This document shows, piece by piece, positions 19,532 through 28,209 of a stretch of DNA of 64,000 nucleotides. The notes under the pieces were generated by a model, which did not search any database, was not told where the DNA came from, and saw nothing but the letters and a program-made list of their open reading frames with translations. Both the position numbers and the translations under genes were made by a program. Every line of letters starts with the position of its first letter. Position 1 is the first letter of the stretch. The stretch comes from Alicyclobacillus acidocaldarius subsp. acidocaldarius Tc-4-1 (GTDB taxonomy: Bacteria > Bacillota > Bacilli > Alicyclobacillales > Alicyclobacillaceae). The stretch lies in contig NC_017167.1 in assembly GCF_000219875.1 (NCBI RefSeq), positions 786,765 to 850,764 on the forward strand, written 5' to 3'.

Positions 19532-20905
19532 GTGGCGTTTCTTTCATTTCGGGCTTGGCTAGAACATTTGAGGGAGACGGATCGGCTGGTGGACGTTGAG
19601 GTCGAGGTCAGCTTGCGGTACGAAGTCGCCGCCATCGCCAAGCGGCTCGACGGGCGCAAGGCCGTCATGTTTCACCGGCCGGCGGGGTCCAGCGTCCCTG
19701 TAGCCAGTGGCCTTGTGTCGCAAAGGCGTTGGATCGCGGAGGCGCTCGGGTGTGCGCCGGACGATCTCGTCCATAGGTTTCGCGAGGCATGCGAGCAACC
19801 CATGCCCGTGGCGCACGTCTCGGAAGGAGATGCGCCCGTGTACCAACGAGTTCAGACCGAGGGCATCGACCTCCTGAAAACGCTTCCTATCCCGACACAT
19901 CACGAGCACGACGCGGGTCCCTATGTGACGGCCGGCCTGGTCATCGTCCGCGATCCGGCCACGCGAAAGCAGAACGTGGCCATTCACCGCCTGCAGGTGA
20001 CTGGGCCAGATAGGATGGGCGTGCTGCTTCTCCCGCGCCACACGCTCCACCTGTTCCGTCAGGCCGAGGCGGCCGGCAGGCCGCTCGAGTGCGCCGTGGC
20101 CATCGGCGTCGATCCTGCGACGCTCATCGCGTCCCAGGCCAGCACGCCGTTCGGCGTCGACGAGCTCGAGATCGCGAGCGCGCTTCGCCGCCAACCGCTT
20201 CCTGTCGTTCGCTGCAGGACCGTCGACGTCGATGTGCCCGCGGAGGCGGAGATCGTGATTGAGGGCCGGATTCTGCCCCACGTGCGAGAGCCCGAGGGCC
20301 CGTTCGGCGAGTTCCCGCGCTACTACGGGCCACGCTCCGACAAGCACGTGATCGAAGTGACTGCCGTGTCGATGCGCGATGATCCCGTCTATCACACCAT
20401 TGTTCCGGCGGGTTACGAGCATCTCTTGCTCGGCGGCATTCCCCGGGAGGCAAGCCTGTTTGAGACAGTTCGTCAGCTCGTCCCCACAGTCCGAGCTGTC
20501 CACATGACACCTGGGGGATCCTGCCGATACCACGCGGTCATTGCGATCCGAAAGACCGAGGAAGGGCAGGGCAAGAACGCGATCCTCGCTGCGTTTGCTA
20601 ACAGCTTTGACATCAAGCACGTGGTCGTCGTGGACGAAGACGTGGACATCTACAACCCGGAGGAGGTGGAATGGGCCATCGCGACCCGGTTTCAGGCGGA
20701 TCGCGATCTCGTCTTGGTGGAACAAACCCAGGGCTCCAAGCTCGATCCGTCGACCGACGACGGCCTGGGCAGCAAGATGGGGCTCGATTGCACCGTACCT
20801 CTGAACGCCGATCCGTTCCGCTTTCGGCGTATCACAATTCCCGGATTCGGCGAGATGGACTGGAGCCGATATGGGCTGACGGACTCGTTCGAGGGAAAGG
20901 AGTGA
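19532..20905 (+). CDS. ubiD: UbiD-family prFMN-dependent decarboxylase
   Basis: About 457 residues. Family motifs include EPEGPFGEFPRYYG, with the conserved Glu/Arg region of the prFMN site, VNVAI-like QNVAIHRLQVTG, and the C-terminal TQGSKLDPSTDDGLGSKMGLD. UbiD enzymes reversibly decarboxylate aromatic or alpha,beta-unsaturated acids. Start chosen at GTG 19532, which follows GGGAGG by 8 bases; the frame also opens from an ATG at 19457 without a good site. Nearby oxidase, dehydrogenase, ligase and permease genes suggest catabolism of an imported organic acid rather than ubiquinone synthesis. The substrate is unknown. Confidence 0.9.
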   Translation: MAFLSFRAWLEHLRETDRLVDVEVEVSLRYEVAAIAKRLDGRKAVMFHRPAGSSVPVASGLVSQRRWIAEALGCAPDDLVHRFREACEQPMPVAHVSEGDAPVYQRVQTEGIDLLKTLPIPTHHEHDAGPYVTAGLVIVRDPATRKQNVAIHRLQVTGPDRMGVLLLPRHTLHLFRQAEAAGRPLECAVAIGVDPATLIASQASTPFGVDELEIASALRRQPLPVVRCRTVDVDVPAEAEIVIEGRILPHVREPEGPFGEFPRYYGPRSDKHVIEVTAVSMRDDPVYHTIVPAGYEHLLLGGIPREASLFETVRQLVPTVRAVHMTPGGSCRYHAVIAIRKTEEGQGKNAILAAFANSFDIKHVVVVDEDVDIYNPEEVEWAIATRFQADRDLVLVEQTQGSKLDPSTDDGLGSKMGLDCTVPLNADPFRFRRITIPGFGEMDWSRYGLTDSFEGKE

Positions 20906-20910
20906 ACGAC

Positions 20911-21765
20911 GTGTTCGATGTGGAAGACGTCGATCTTGGCCAGCCGGAGGACTCACTGGATGAGGCGGCTCATCGCCTGTGGCGAAAGGCCATTGCCTTC
21001 GGAACCTGGGATCCTGCGAAGATCGATCTCGAACAAGACAAGCGGGACTACGAGTGCCTTGATCCCGCGATGCGCGCCTATCTGGAGTCGTTCTGCGGGG
21101 CATTCTATCACGCCGAGGAGAACGTCGCCCGACTGTTCTGTCCCTGGATCATGGCCATATCGTCCACATGGCAACAGGCCTATCTCAGCACACAGCTCGT
21201 CGAGGAGTTCAAACACACGGATTTCTTTTCTCGCTACTTCAAAGAGGTCTTTGGGCTGTCCGCTCCTAAGCGCCGCTTGGAGAACCCCGTTCACGATTCA
21301 CTGCTCGAACGATCGCGCAAACTGCTCGCCAGCCTGGAAGGACCAGAGGAAGAGAGAGCCGCGTGCATCGTGGAGGCGTTTACGCATTATCAAGGGATCA
21401 TCGAAGGCGTGCAGGCCAACGCGGGCTACCACATCTTCGTGCACGTGTTTGGCAAGCACGGCCTCTTCCCTGGACTCTCCCAGGGCTTTCGAAACATTCA
21501 GCGCGACGAAGGCCGACACGTGGGCTTCGGCATGCGCGTTCTACGCCATTACGCCGAGCGCGATCCGGCCCTCGGGGCGCGGATCCGCGAGGTGTATCAG
21601 GCGTATTTGCCGCTCATCCGCGCGCGGTATGGCCAGCCCATCGAGGTGGATGGCGTTCGCTACGATCCGCCAGCGGAGGAGCGCGGACTGGAGCGCTTGA
21701 TGGAGATGTATGAACGGCGCATGCGCGACATCTTCGGTTCACACTGGGAAGTGACCTTGCAATAA
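20911..21765 (+). CDS. R2-like ligand-binding oxidase (R2lox)
   Basis: A 284-residue ferritin-like di-metal protein. From the GTG at 20911 the metal ligands fall at E69, E99, H102, E165, E200 and H203 (HAEENVARL, VEEFKHTDFF, GIIEG, RDEGRHVG). V72 and Y160 stand where the known R2lox proteins form their Val-Tyr ether cross-link. R2lox proteins assemble a Mn/Fe site and bind a long-chain fatty-acid-like ligand; their reaction is not established. The start follows AAAGGAG by 8 bases and lies 5 bases after the ubiD stop, so it is cotranscribed with ubiD. A role in oxidising the UbiD pathway intermediate is inference only. Confidence 0.88.
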   Translation: MFDVEDVDLGQPEDSLDEAAHRLWRKAIAFGTWDPAKIDLEQDKRDYECLDPAMRAYLESFCGAFYHAEENVARLFCPWIMAISSTWQQAYLSTQLVEEFKHTDFFSRYFKEVFGLSAPKRRLENPVHDSLLERSRKLLASLEGPEEERAACIVEAFTHYQGIIEGVQANAGYHIFVHVFGKHGLFPGLSQGFRNIQRDEGRHVGFGMRVLRHYAERDPALGARIREVYQAYLPLIRARYGQPIEVDGVRYDPPAEERGLERLMEMYERRMRDIFGSHWEVTLQ

Positions 21766-21790
21766 AAATTCTATTATGAGGAGGATTTGA

Positions 21791-23110
21791 ATGTCCATTT
21801 CAACGGCTAGCCCTTACGCCGTTCAGCCAACGCGCAAGCAGGTGGTGACCGCGACCATCGCGTCGCTCCTCGGCTGGTCATTGGACTTGTTCGATCTGTT
21901 CGTCCTCTTGTACGTCGCGCCGGACGTCGGAAAGCTGTTTTTCCCATCGACCAACGCTACCCTATCGCTCGCCTCCGTGTACGGATCGTTCGCAGTCACG
22001 CTGCTCATGCGTCCGCTCGGAAGCGGGCTGTTTGGCTCTCTTGCGGACCGGTTTGGCCGCAAGCGAGCGATGATCACGGCGGTGGTGGGCGTCGGCGTTC
22101 TGACCGCGCTCTTCGGCGTCCTTCCCACGGTTCACCAGGTTGGCGTCTTGGCACCCATTCTGTTCCTGATCCTCCGCCTCGTCCAAGGGATCTGTGTCGG
22201 AGGCGTCGTGGCTTCCACGCACACCATTGGAACTGAATCGGTGTCGCCGAAGTGGCGAGGACTTGTGTCTGGGCTCATCGGCGGCGGGGGTGCGGGCATT
22301 GGCTCGCTGATTGCGTCCATCGTCTACGCGATTTGGTCCTCCGTGTTTCCCGGCCCGGCATTTGACGTGTGGGGATGGAGGTGCATGTTCTTCTCCGGCA
22401 TTTTGAGCGCCGTGTTGGGCGTGTTTGTGTTCAACTCGCTCGAGGAGTCTCCGCTTTGGCAGCAGGTGAAACATCTGGAGGCCCAGACTGCCCCGAAGGC
22501 GCCGGTGCGATCCGTCTTTAGTACCTATCGGCGAATTCTGTTGGTCAACCTGATGATCACCGTTGGCGGCGGGAGCGGTTACTATCTCACGTCTGGCTAC
22601 CTGCCTACTTTTTTCAAGGTCGTCAACAAGCCCCCGCACGGCACCGTATCCATGGCGCTGATCGCAGCGAGCCTCGTCGTCATCCTTGCGGCCGTCGTGG
22701 TGGGGCATCTCAGCGAGGTCGTCGGGCGAAAGCCGGTGTTTTTGACCGTGGGCGTGACCGCGCTTATCGCCGTCCCATTCTTGTATCACGGCATGGCGAC
22801 CACACATTCGCCAGGAGCGCTGGTCGCGTACGCACTGATCTTGGTCTTCCTGGGCAACGCAGCGTACGCGCCTATCGTGGCGTTCTTGAACGAGCGCTTC
22901 CCGACGCAAGTGCGGTCGACGGGAACGGGCCTGTCGTGGAATATGGGTTTCGCCGTAGGCGGCATGCTTCCGACCTTCGTCTCGTTGGCGGCGGGCACCA
23001 CGGCGAACATCCCGACTGCACTGACCGCCTTCCTGATGGCGGCGCTCGCCTTGTATCTGATCGGTGCCCTGGTCATCCCGGAGACCCGGGGGGCACTTCG
23101 AGTGAGTTGA
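21791..23110 (+). CDS. MFS metabolite:H+ symporter
   Basis: A 439-residue, 12-segment permease. LADRFGRKRAM follows TM2 and LRLVQGICVGGVVASTHTIG is typical of the MHS/aromatic-acid symporter group. Start ATG 21791 has GAGGAGG-type spacing (AGGAGGA at 21780). It lies 25 bases after R2lox and 22 bases before an aldehyde dehydrogenase, so it probably imports the compound handled by the ubiXD/R2lox/dehydrogenase group. The transported acid is not identifiable. Confidence 0.87.
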   Translation: MSISTASPYAVQPTRKQVVTATIASLLGWSLDLFDLFVLLYVAPDVGKLFFPSTNATLSLASVYGSFAVTLLMRPLGSGLFGSLADRFGRKRAMITAVVGVGVLTALFGVLPTVHQVGVLAPILFLILRLVQGICVGGVVASTHTIGTESVSPKWRGLVSGLIGGGGAGIGSLIASIVYAIWSSVFPGPAFDVWGWRCMFFSGILSAVLGVFVFNSLEESPLWQQVKHLEAQTAPKAPVRSVFSTYRRILLVNLMITVGGGSGYYLTSGYLPTFFKVVNKPPHGTVSMALIAASLVVILAAVVVGHLSEVVGRKPVFLTVGVTALIAVPFLYHGMATTHSPGALVAYALILVFLGNAAYAPIVAFLNERFPTQVRSTGTGLSWNMGFAVGGMLPTFVSLAAGTTANIPTALTAFLMAALALYLIGALVIPETRGALRVS

Positions 23111-23132
23111 CGTCGAGCGGGAGGATTGCTGA

Positions 23133-24578
23133 ATGAAGACCTACCAGAATTACATCGCAGGCGCTTGGCAGCCATCGAGCTCTGGGCAGACGTGTGAATC
23201 CATCCATCCGGCGACGGGCCATCTCGTCGCCAGGACGCAGTCCTCCACGCGGGATGATGTGGGGCGAGCCGTGGAAGCGGCTCGCACCGCGTTCGAGGCT
23301 ACGGATTGGGCGATGAATTCGAGCATGCGCTCACGGGCGCTCGCGGCATGGGCGGACGCCATGGAGAGGAAGCAGGAGGCGTTGGCTCGCCTGTTATCCG
23401 AAGAAAACGGCAAGCCCATTCGCGAGGCTCGCGGCGAGGTCGCGAGCGCCATCGATGCCTTGCGCTACAACAGCGTCATGGCCCGCAACGTGTTCGGGCG
23501 GACGTTTCAACCGTCGCGTGACGCGTACGGCTTTCTGGTGCGAGAGGCCGTCGGCGTCGTGGCCGTGATCACGCCGTGGAACTGGCCGGTCCTCCTCTTA
23601 ATGCGCGATCTCGCGCCTTGCCTGGCGGCGGGCAACGCCGCAATAGTCAAACCCGCGGAGCGCACGGGTGCGGTCACGGCCGCCCTGTTCGAACTCGCGG
23701 CGGATCTCGGCGCCTTCCCGCCGGGGATCCTGCAGCTCGTCACCGGCAAGGGCAGCATCGTCGGCGACGCGTTGGTTGATCACCCCGGTGTGGACATGAT
23801 CGCGTTCACCGGCAGCACCGAGGTGGGACAGGGCATCATGGCCAAGGCGAGCCGCGGCGTGAAGAAGGTCGCTCTGGAGCTTGGAGGGAAATCGCCGAAT
23901 CTCGTATTTGCAGACTGCGATCTCGAGCGAGCCGTGTCGACTGCATGCCGGTCGGTTTTCATGACGAGCGGCCAGATCTGCATGGCCGGGTCTCGACTTT
24001 TGGTGGAGGCCCCGGTGTACGAGCAAGCTCTGGCGCTCGCGAAGTCGTACGCGGAGTCGCTTCGAGTTGGCATGCCGCTCGACGAATCGACGGACATGGG
24101 GCCCGTGATCTCGGAAACGCAACTGCAAACCATCCTCGCGTTCATCGAGGAGGGGCGCAGGCGGGGCCGTGTCATTGCCGGTGGGAAGCGTCTAATGCAG
24201 CCGCCGTACGATCGCGGTCATTTCGTGGAGCCTACCGTGATCGCCGACCTGCCTGTCGACTGTTCGGTCGTTCAGGAGGAGATCTTCGGCCCCGTGCTCG
24301 TCGTGGAGCGGTTCGAATCGGAAGAGGAGGCGGTGCGCCTCGCGAATGCGACGCGCTACGGGTTGGTCGCAGGCATTTGGACGAAGGACCTGGATCGGGC
24401 GTTCCGGGTGGCCCGTCGCCTGCAGGCCGGGACAGTGTGGTTGAACGGATACAACCGGAATTACGCGGAGGCGGAGTCCGGCGGCTACAAGATGAGTGGG
24501 CTCGGGCGATCCCGCGGGATCGAGGGGCTGTACGAGTTTACCGAGCTCAAGCATATTCATCTCACGTTGGACATGTGA
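23133..24578 (+). CDS. NAD(P)-dependent aldehyde dehydrogenase
   Basis: A 481-residue ALDH superfamily enzyme. ITPWNWPVLLLMRDLAPCLAAG and FTGSTEVGQGI bind the nicotinamide nucleotide, ELGGKSPN carries the general-base Glu, and GQICMAG carries the nucleophilic Cys. Resembles betaine-/phenylacetaldehyde-type ALDHs that oxidise aldehydes to acids. Its neighbour is an iron alcohol dehydrogenase, so an alcohol-aldehyde-acid sequence followed by CoA activation by the next ligase is a coherent pathway. The substrate is unknown. ATG 23133 follows GGGAGGA. Confidence 0.92.
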   Translation: MKTYQNYIAGAWQPSSSGQTCESIHPATGHLVARTQSSTRDDVGRAVEAARTAFEATDWAMNSSMRSRALAAWADAMERKQEALARLLSEENGKPIREARGEVASAIDALRYNSVMARNVFGRTFQPSRDAYGFLVREAVGVVAVITPWNWPVLLLMRDLAPCLAAGNAAIVKPAERTGAVTAALFELAADLGAFPPGILQLVTGKGSIVGDALVDHPGVDMIAFTGSTEVGQGIMAKASRGVKKVALELGGKSPNLVFADCDLERAVSTACRSVFMTSGQICMAGSRLLVEAPVYEQALALAKSYAESLRVGMPLDESTDMGPVISETQLQTILAFIEEGRRRGRVIAGGKRLMQPPYDRGHFVEPTVIADLPVDCSVVQEEIFGPVLVVERFESEEEAVRLANATRYGLVAGIWTKDLDRAFRVARRLQAGTVWLNGYNRNYAEAESGGYKMSGLGRSRGIEGLYEFTELKHIHLTLDM

Positions 24579-24596
24579 GCGAGTGGAGATGAGCCT

Positions 24597-25739
24597 ATGG
24601 CATATGGCATTCACATTCCGACGCGGGTGAGGTTTGGTGAGGGCGTCACACGGGAGTTGCCTGATGTGCTGCGCGAGATGTCGGCTTCACGCGTGATCGT
24701 CGTGACGGATCCCGGCCTGAAGGAGGCTGGCGTCGCGCGCCAGGTGGAGGCGCTCGCTCGGGAAGCGTGCGATGACGTGCGCGTATACGCCGACGTGGAG
24801 CCCGATCCGAGCGTGGACACGGTTCATCAGATCGCGTCCTTCTGCCGCGAAGGCGGAGCCGACGTGCTGGTGGCCGTCGGCGGTGGGTCGGCCATGGATG
24901 TCGCCAAGGGTGCTCGCATCGTGGCAGAGCTCGGCGGCGACATCCGCAGGTTTGCCGGAACCCATGCCGACCCTATCCCGGGACCGCTTCGCATGCGGCT
25001 GTGCGCGATCCCGACGACGGCTGGCACAGGCAGCGAGGTGACCTTCTTTGGCGTGTACTCCGATTGGGAGCATCAGGTGAAGGTGACGGTCACGAGCCCG
25101 CATCTCGCCGCAGATGTGGCGCTGGTGGATCCTCTGCTCACCCACAGCGTGCCGCCCAAGGTGACCGCGGCAAGCGGAATCGACGTGTTGGCTCACGCGC
25201 TGGAGGCGTATGTTTCGCGGCAGGCCACGCCCTTTTCGGATGCGCTCGCGCAAAGGGCCATGGAACTCGTCGGCTCGAGCCTGGTTCGGGCCGTGGAGGA
25301 TGGGAGGGACGCCTCGGCGCGCAGGGATATGGCGGAGGCAAGCCTCTTTTCCGGGATCGCGTTCAATCACGCGTATCTCGGGTTGACGCACGCGATCGCG
25401 GCCGCCGTGTCGGGGCACGCGCACGTGCCGCACGGCGTCGCCATCGGCATCTGCCTGCCAGCGGTGATCCGATACAACGCACACGTGTGCGCCGACAAGT
25501 ACCGCCGCGCCGCCGACATTCTCGCGAGGGGGCGGGGGTTAGGCGCCGGAGATGCGGCCGGGATCGTCGAACAGCTCGCCCGCAACATAGGCCTGCCGTC
25601 GCGGCTCCGCGACGTCGGGGTGACGAAAGACATGCTGGCCGGTATCGCGCGACAGACTCTGGTGAGCGTCCAACTACGGCACAACCCCCGCGAAGCGAGC
25701 GAGCAGGATGTTCTTAGCCTGGTGGAGTCTCTCTGGTGA
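24597..25739 (+). CDS. Iron-containing alcohol dehydrogenase
   Basis: A 380-residue group III alcohol dehydrogenase. GGGSAMDVAK binds NAD(P), PTTAGTGSE is the family signature and the metal site is seen in IDVLAHALEAY and THAIAAAVSGHAHVPHG (one Asp and three His). Starts at ATG 24597, 18 bases after the aldehyde dehydrogenase. It probably interconverts an alcohol and the aldehyde used by that enzyme, or reduces a maleylacetate-like ketone; sequence alone does not decide. Confidence 0.9.
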   Translation: MAYGIHIPTRVRFGEGVTRELPDVLREMSASRVIVVTDPGLKEAGVARQVEALAREACDDVRVYADVEPDPSVDTVHQIASFCREGGADVLVAVGGGSAMDVAKGARIVAELGGDIRRFAGTHADPIPGPLRMRLCAIPTTAGTGSEVTFFGVYSDWEHQVKVTVTSPHLAADVALVDPLLTHSVPPKVTAASGIDVLAHALEAYVSRQATPFSDALAQRAMELVGSSLVRAVEDGRDASARRDMAEASLFSGIAFNHAYLGLTHAIAAAVSGHAHVPHGVAIGICLPAVIRYNAHVCADKYRRAADILARGRGLGAGDAAGIVEQLARNIGLPSRLRDVGVTKDMLAGIARQTLVSVQLRHNPREASEQDVLSLVESLW

Positions 25740-25754
25740 TGGAGGCGATGGTCC

Positions 25755-27272
25755 GTGAACCTGGCGCGCATGTTCGAAATGGCGGCGGAGCGGGAGCCTC
25801 AGGCGATCGCGATGATCGAGGGCGATCACGCCCTCAGCTATCGGGACATGCACGCTGCGGTCAACCGCGTGGCCCATGCGCTGCACAAGCTCGGAGTCAG
25901 GCGGCGAGATCGCGTGATGGCACTGATGAAGAACCGGCAGCAGACAGCCATCCTCTTTTGGGCCGTGCAGAAGCTCGGCGCCGTGTTTGTTCCCCTCAAC
26001 TATCACATGGCGCCGGGAGATCTGGAGCGATGCATTCTGGATGTGGAACCCAAGCTCATCTGTTTCGAACGCGCCAGCAAAAATGCGCTGCGGTGTATTC
26101 ATCTCCCCGAGAAGCCGATCTACGTGAGCCTCGATCCCGACGATGGAGACATCACGTGGGAAGAACTCGTGCGCAACGGCGCACCTTCCTTTGACGCTGT
26201 GCCTGTGGAAGACGACGATCCGGCCATCATGCTGTACACGTCCGGCACCTCAGGCCATCCCAAAGGTGTACCAAAATCCCATAGAAATGAATACGTATCC
26301 ACATTGTCGCAGATCATTCAGAATCGGTATGATCGGTCTGACGTCATGCTCGGCGTGATGCCCCTATATCACACCATGGGCATTCATTCGTATCTCGCGA
26401 TGGCGTTTCTGAACGGCAGGTACATCGTAATTCATGATGTGACAGAAGAGTCTCTCGCCGATACCCTTCACTTCCATACCGTTACATGCCTGTATGCGAT
26501 GCCGGCGATGTTTCGGCACATCCTGCAATCGCGCCGAGTGGATCCTGTCCGGCTTCGTCAGATTCGGAAGATCGGCTACGCGGGGGCTCCGATGTCCGAA
26601 ACGCTCATCCAGGCGTGTTTCGAGGCCTTTCAGCCCGAGGTGTTTCTCAACCACTACGGAAGCACGGAGATCCACACCTTCACGACCTGTGCGTATTTGC
26701 GCGAGAAGCCCGGTTGCGCGGGCAGGCCTGGGATCAATCAGCTCATCCGCGTCATCGCGATTCGCCCCGACGCCACCCCGGACGACGAGGTCGAACCGGG
26801 TGACGTCGGCCAGGTGATCGCCTACACGGGTTCTCCCGAGGCGTTCAAGGGGTACTGGAATCGGCCCGATCTCACCCGCCAGGCCATCCGTGACGGCTGG
26901 TACTACACCGGCGATCTCGGCACGCGCGATCTGGACGGTGACCTCTACATCGTCGGCCGGACCGACGACGTGGTGGTCTCCGGCGTGGATCGCGTGTGGC
27001 TCGGCAAGGTCGAACACGTATTGGAACATCATCCGGACGTGCAGGAGGTGGCGGTCGTCGGACAGCGGGATGATCAACTAGGCCACATCGTGACGGCGTT
27101 CGTCGTCCCACGCCGCAAAGACCTCACTCCATTTGAATTGGACCGATTCTGTCAACGGGACGGTGGCCTGTCGGACTTCGAGCGGCCGCGGAAGTACGTG
27201 TTTGTCGACGGTCTGCCAAGAGACGCGTCGGGGAAAGTGATCCGGCGCTCTCTTGTCGAATGGAGCGACTGA
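25755..27272 (+). CDS. AMP-dependent acyl-CoA synthetase/ligase
   Basis: A 505-residue member of the ANL superfamily. The P-loop is LYTSGTSGHPKGVPKSH, the A5-type motif NHYGSTE, the A7/A8 region YTGDLGTRDLDGDLYIVGRTDD, and the C-terminal adenylation lysine lies in PRDASGKVIRRSL. It forms an acyl-AMP and then acyl-CoA; the acid is likely a short aliphatic or aromatic acid produced by the upstream genes. GTG start 25755 follows GGAGG by 9 bases and comes 15 bases after the alcohol dehydrogenase stop. Confidence 0.88.
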   Translation: MNLARMFEMAAEREPQAIAMIEGDHALSYRDMHAAVNRVAHALHKLGVRRRDRVMALMKNRQQTAILFWAVQKLGAVFVPLNYHMAPGDLERCILDVEPKLICFERASKNALRCIHLPEKPIYVSLDPDDGDITWEELVRNGAPSFDAVPVEDDDPAIMLYTSGTSGHPKGVPKSHRNEYVSTLSQIIQNRYDRSDVMLGVMPLYHTMGIHSYLAMAFLNGRYIVIHDVTEESLADTLHFHTVTCLYAMPAMFRHILQSRRVDPVRLRQIRKIGYAGAPMSETLIQACFEAFQPEVFLNHYGSTEIHTFTTCAYLREKPGCAGRPGINQLIRVIAIRPDATPDDEVEPGDVGQVIAYTGSPEAFKGYWNRPDLTRQAIRDGWYYTGDLGTRDLDGDLYIVGRTDDVVVSGVDRVWLGKVEHVLEHHPDVQEVAVVGQRDDQLGHIVTAFVVPRRKDLTPFELDRFCQRDGGLSDFERPRKYVFVDGLPRDASGKVIRRSLVEWSD

Positions 27273-27306
27273 CACATGGGCAGCGATGCGAGGAGGGATG
27301 CGCTCG

Positions 27307-28119
27307 ATGTGTGACGTGCTGATTGTCGACGAAGATCTGGCGGCACGCCAGCACGTGCGGGGGCTCTTGGCCTCAGGTGAGTATCGGTATCTCCGCGCCA
27401 CCGAGGCCGACAGCGCCGCGCGCGCCCTCCCGATCGTGCGCCAGCATCACCCGTTTGTGGTCCTGTACGATCCGTCCGTGCCTGACGCGGGCGGCCTCGA
27501 ATTCGGCCGCAAGATCAAAGAGCACGATCCGTTGATTCACGTGGTCATCCACAGCCAACTGAAGATGTTCGAACTGGTGTACCAAGCGATCAATCAAGGC
27601 TTCGACGGCTATCTCCTGAAACCCGTGATTCGAGAGGAGCTGAATCACGTATTTGGCCGCTTGATCCAGAACGATCTGCGTCACTCGCTTCACCAAGGCG
27701 CGAAGCGCGCTCTGGTGGCGCGGCAGGAATCTCCGGCCGATCTCGCCAACCCCATCGAAAGCGCCATCGCCTACATCGAGGAGCACTTCCATGAGCCGAT
27801 CTCGCTTCAGGAGGTGGCGGAACGGGTCTATCTCAGTCCTTCCTACTTCAGTCGCCTCTTCAAGTCGGAAGTCGGCACCACGTTCATCGATTATCTGACC
27901 CAGTACCGAATCCAGAAATCCAAGATGTTGCTTCGCGTCACGTCGCTTCCCATCGAGATCATCGCGAATAACACGGGATTTTCAAATTCCAGCTATTTCT
28001 CGACTACGTTCAAGCGGATCGTGGGCCGAACGCCGAGCGAGTACCGCGCCATGATGAGCGCGCTCAAGGAGCGCTCGGACGACGAACCTGCTCAAGAAAA
28101 CAAAACTGACCACGAGTGA
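27307..28119 (+). CDS. Orphan response regulator with AraC-type DNA-binding domain
   Basis: About 270 residues. Residues 1-120 form a receiver (VLIVDEDL acidic pocket, phosphoacceptor D55 in LYDPSVPD, conserved Lys in GYLLKPV). Residues 165-260 hold two AraC helix-turn-helix motifs (ISLQEVAERVYLSPSYFSRLFK and IEIIANNTGFSNSSYFSTTFKR). This is the YesN architecture. No histidine kinase is in the window. Start taken at ATG 27307, 10 bases after AGGAGG; ATG 27298 is too close to that site. Its position between the ligase and larE makes it a candidate activator of either flanking gene group. Confidence 0.88.
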   Translation: MCDVLIVDEDLAARQHVRGLLASGEYRYLRATEADSAARALPIVRQHHPFVVLYDPSVPDAGGLEFGRKIKEHDPLIHVVIHSQLKMFELVYQAINQGFDGYLLKPVIREELNHVFGRLIQNDLRHSLHQGAKRALVARQESPADLANPIESAIAYIEEHFHEPISLQEVAERVYLSPSYFSRLFKSEVGTTFIDYLTQYRIQKSKMLLRVTSLPIEIIANNTGFSNSSYFSTTFKRIVGRTPSEYRAMMSALKERSDDEPAQENKTDHE

Positions 28120-28209
28120 ATCCCGAAAGGTGCGCCGCAGGGCGGCGATACAATGAATCTGAAAGCGTTTCCTCGCGGCCAAGGCCACGAGACAAGGGAG
28201 GCGAGCCGC

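Noticed and set aside
19559-21103. 514-codon minus-strand open frame across ubiD and R2lox
   Set aside because: Shadow of two well-supported plus-strand genes.
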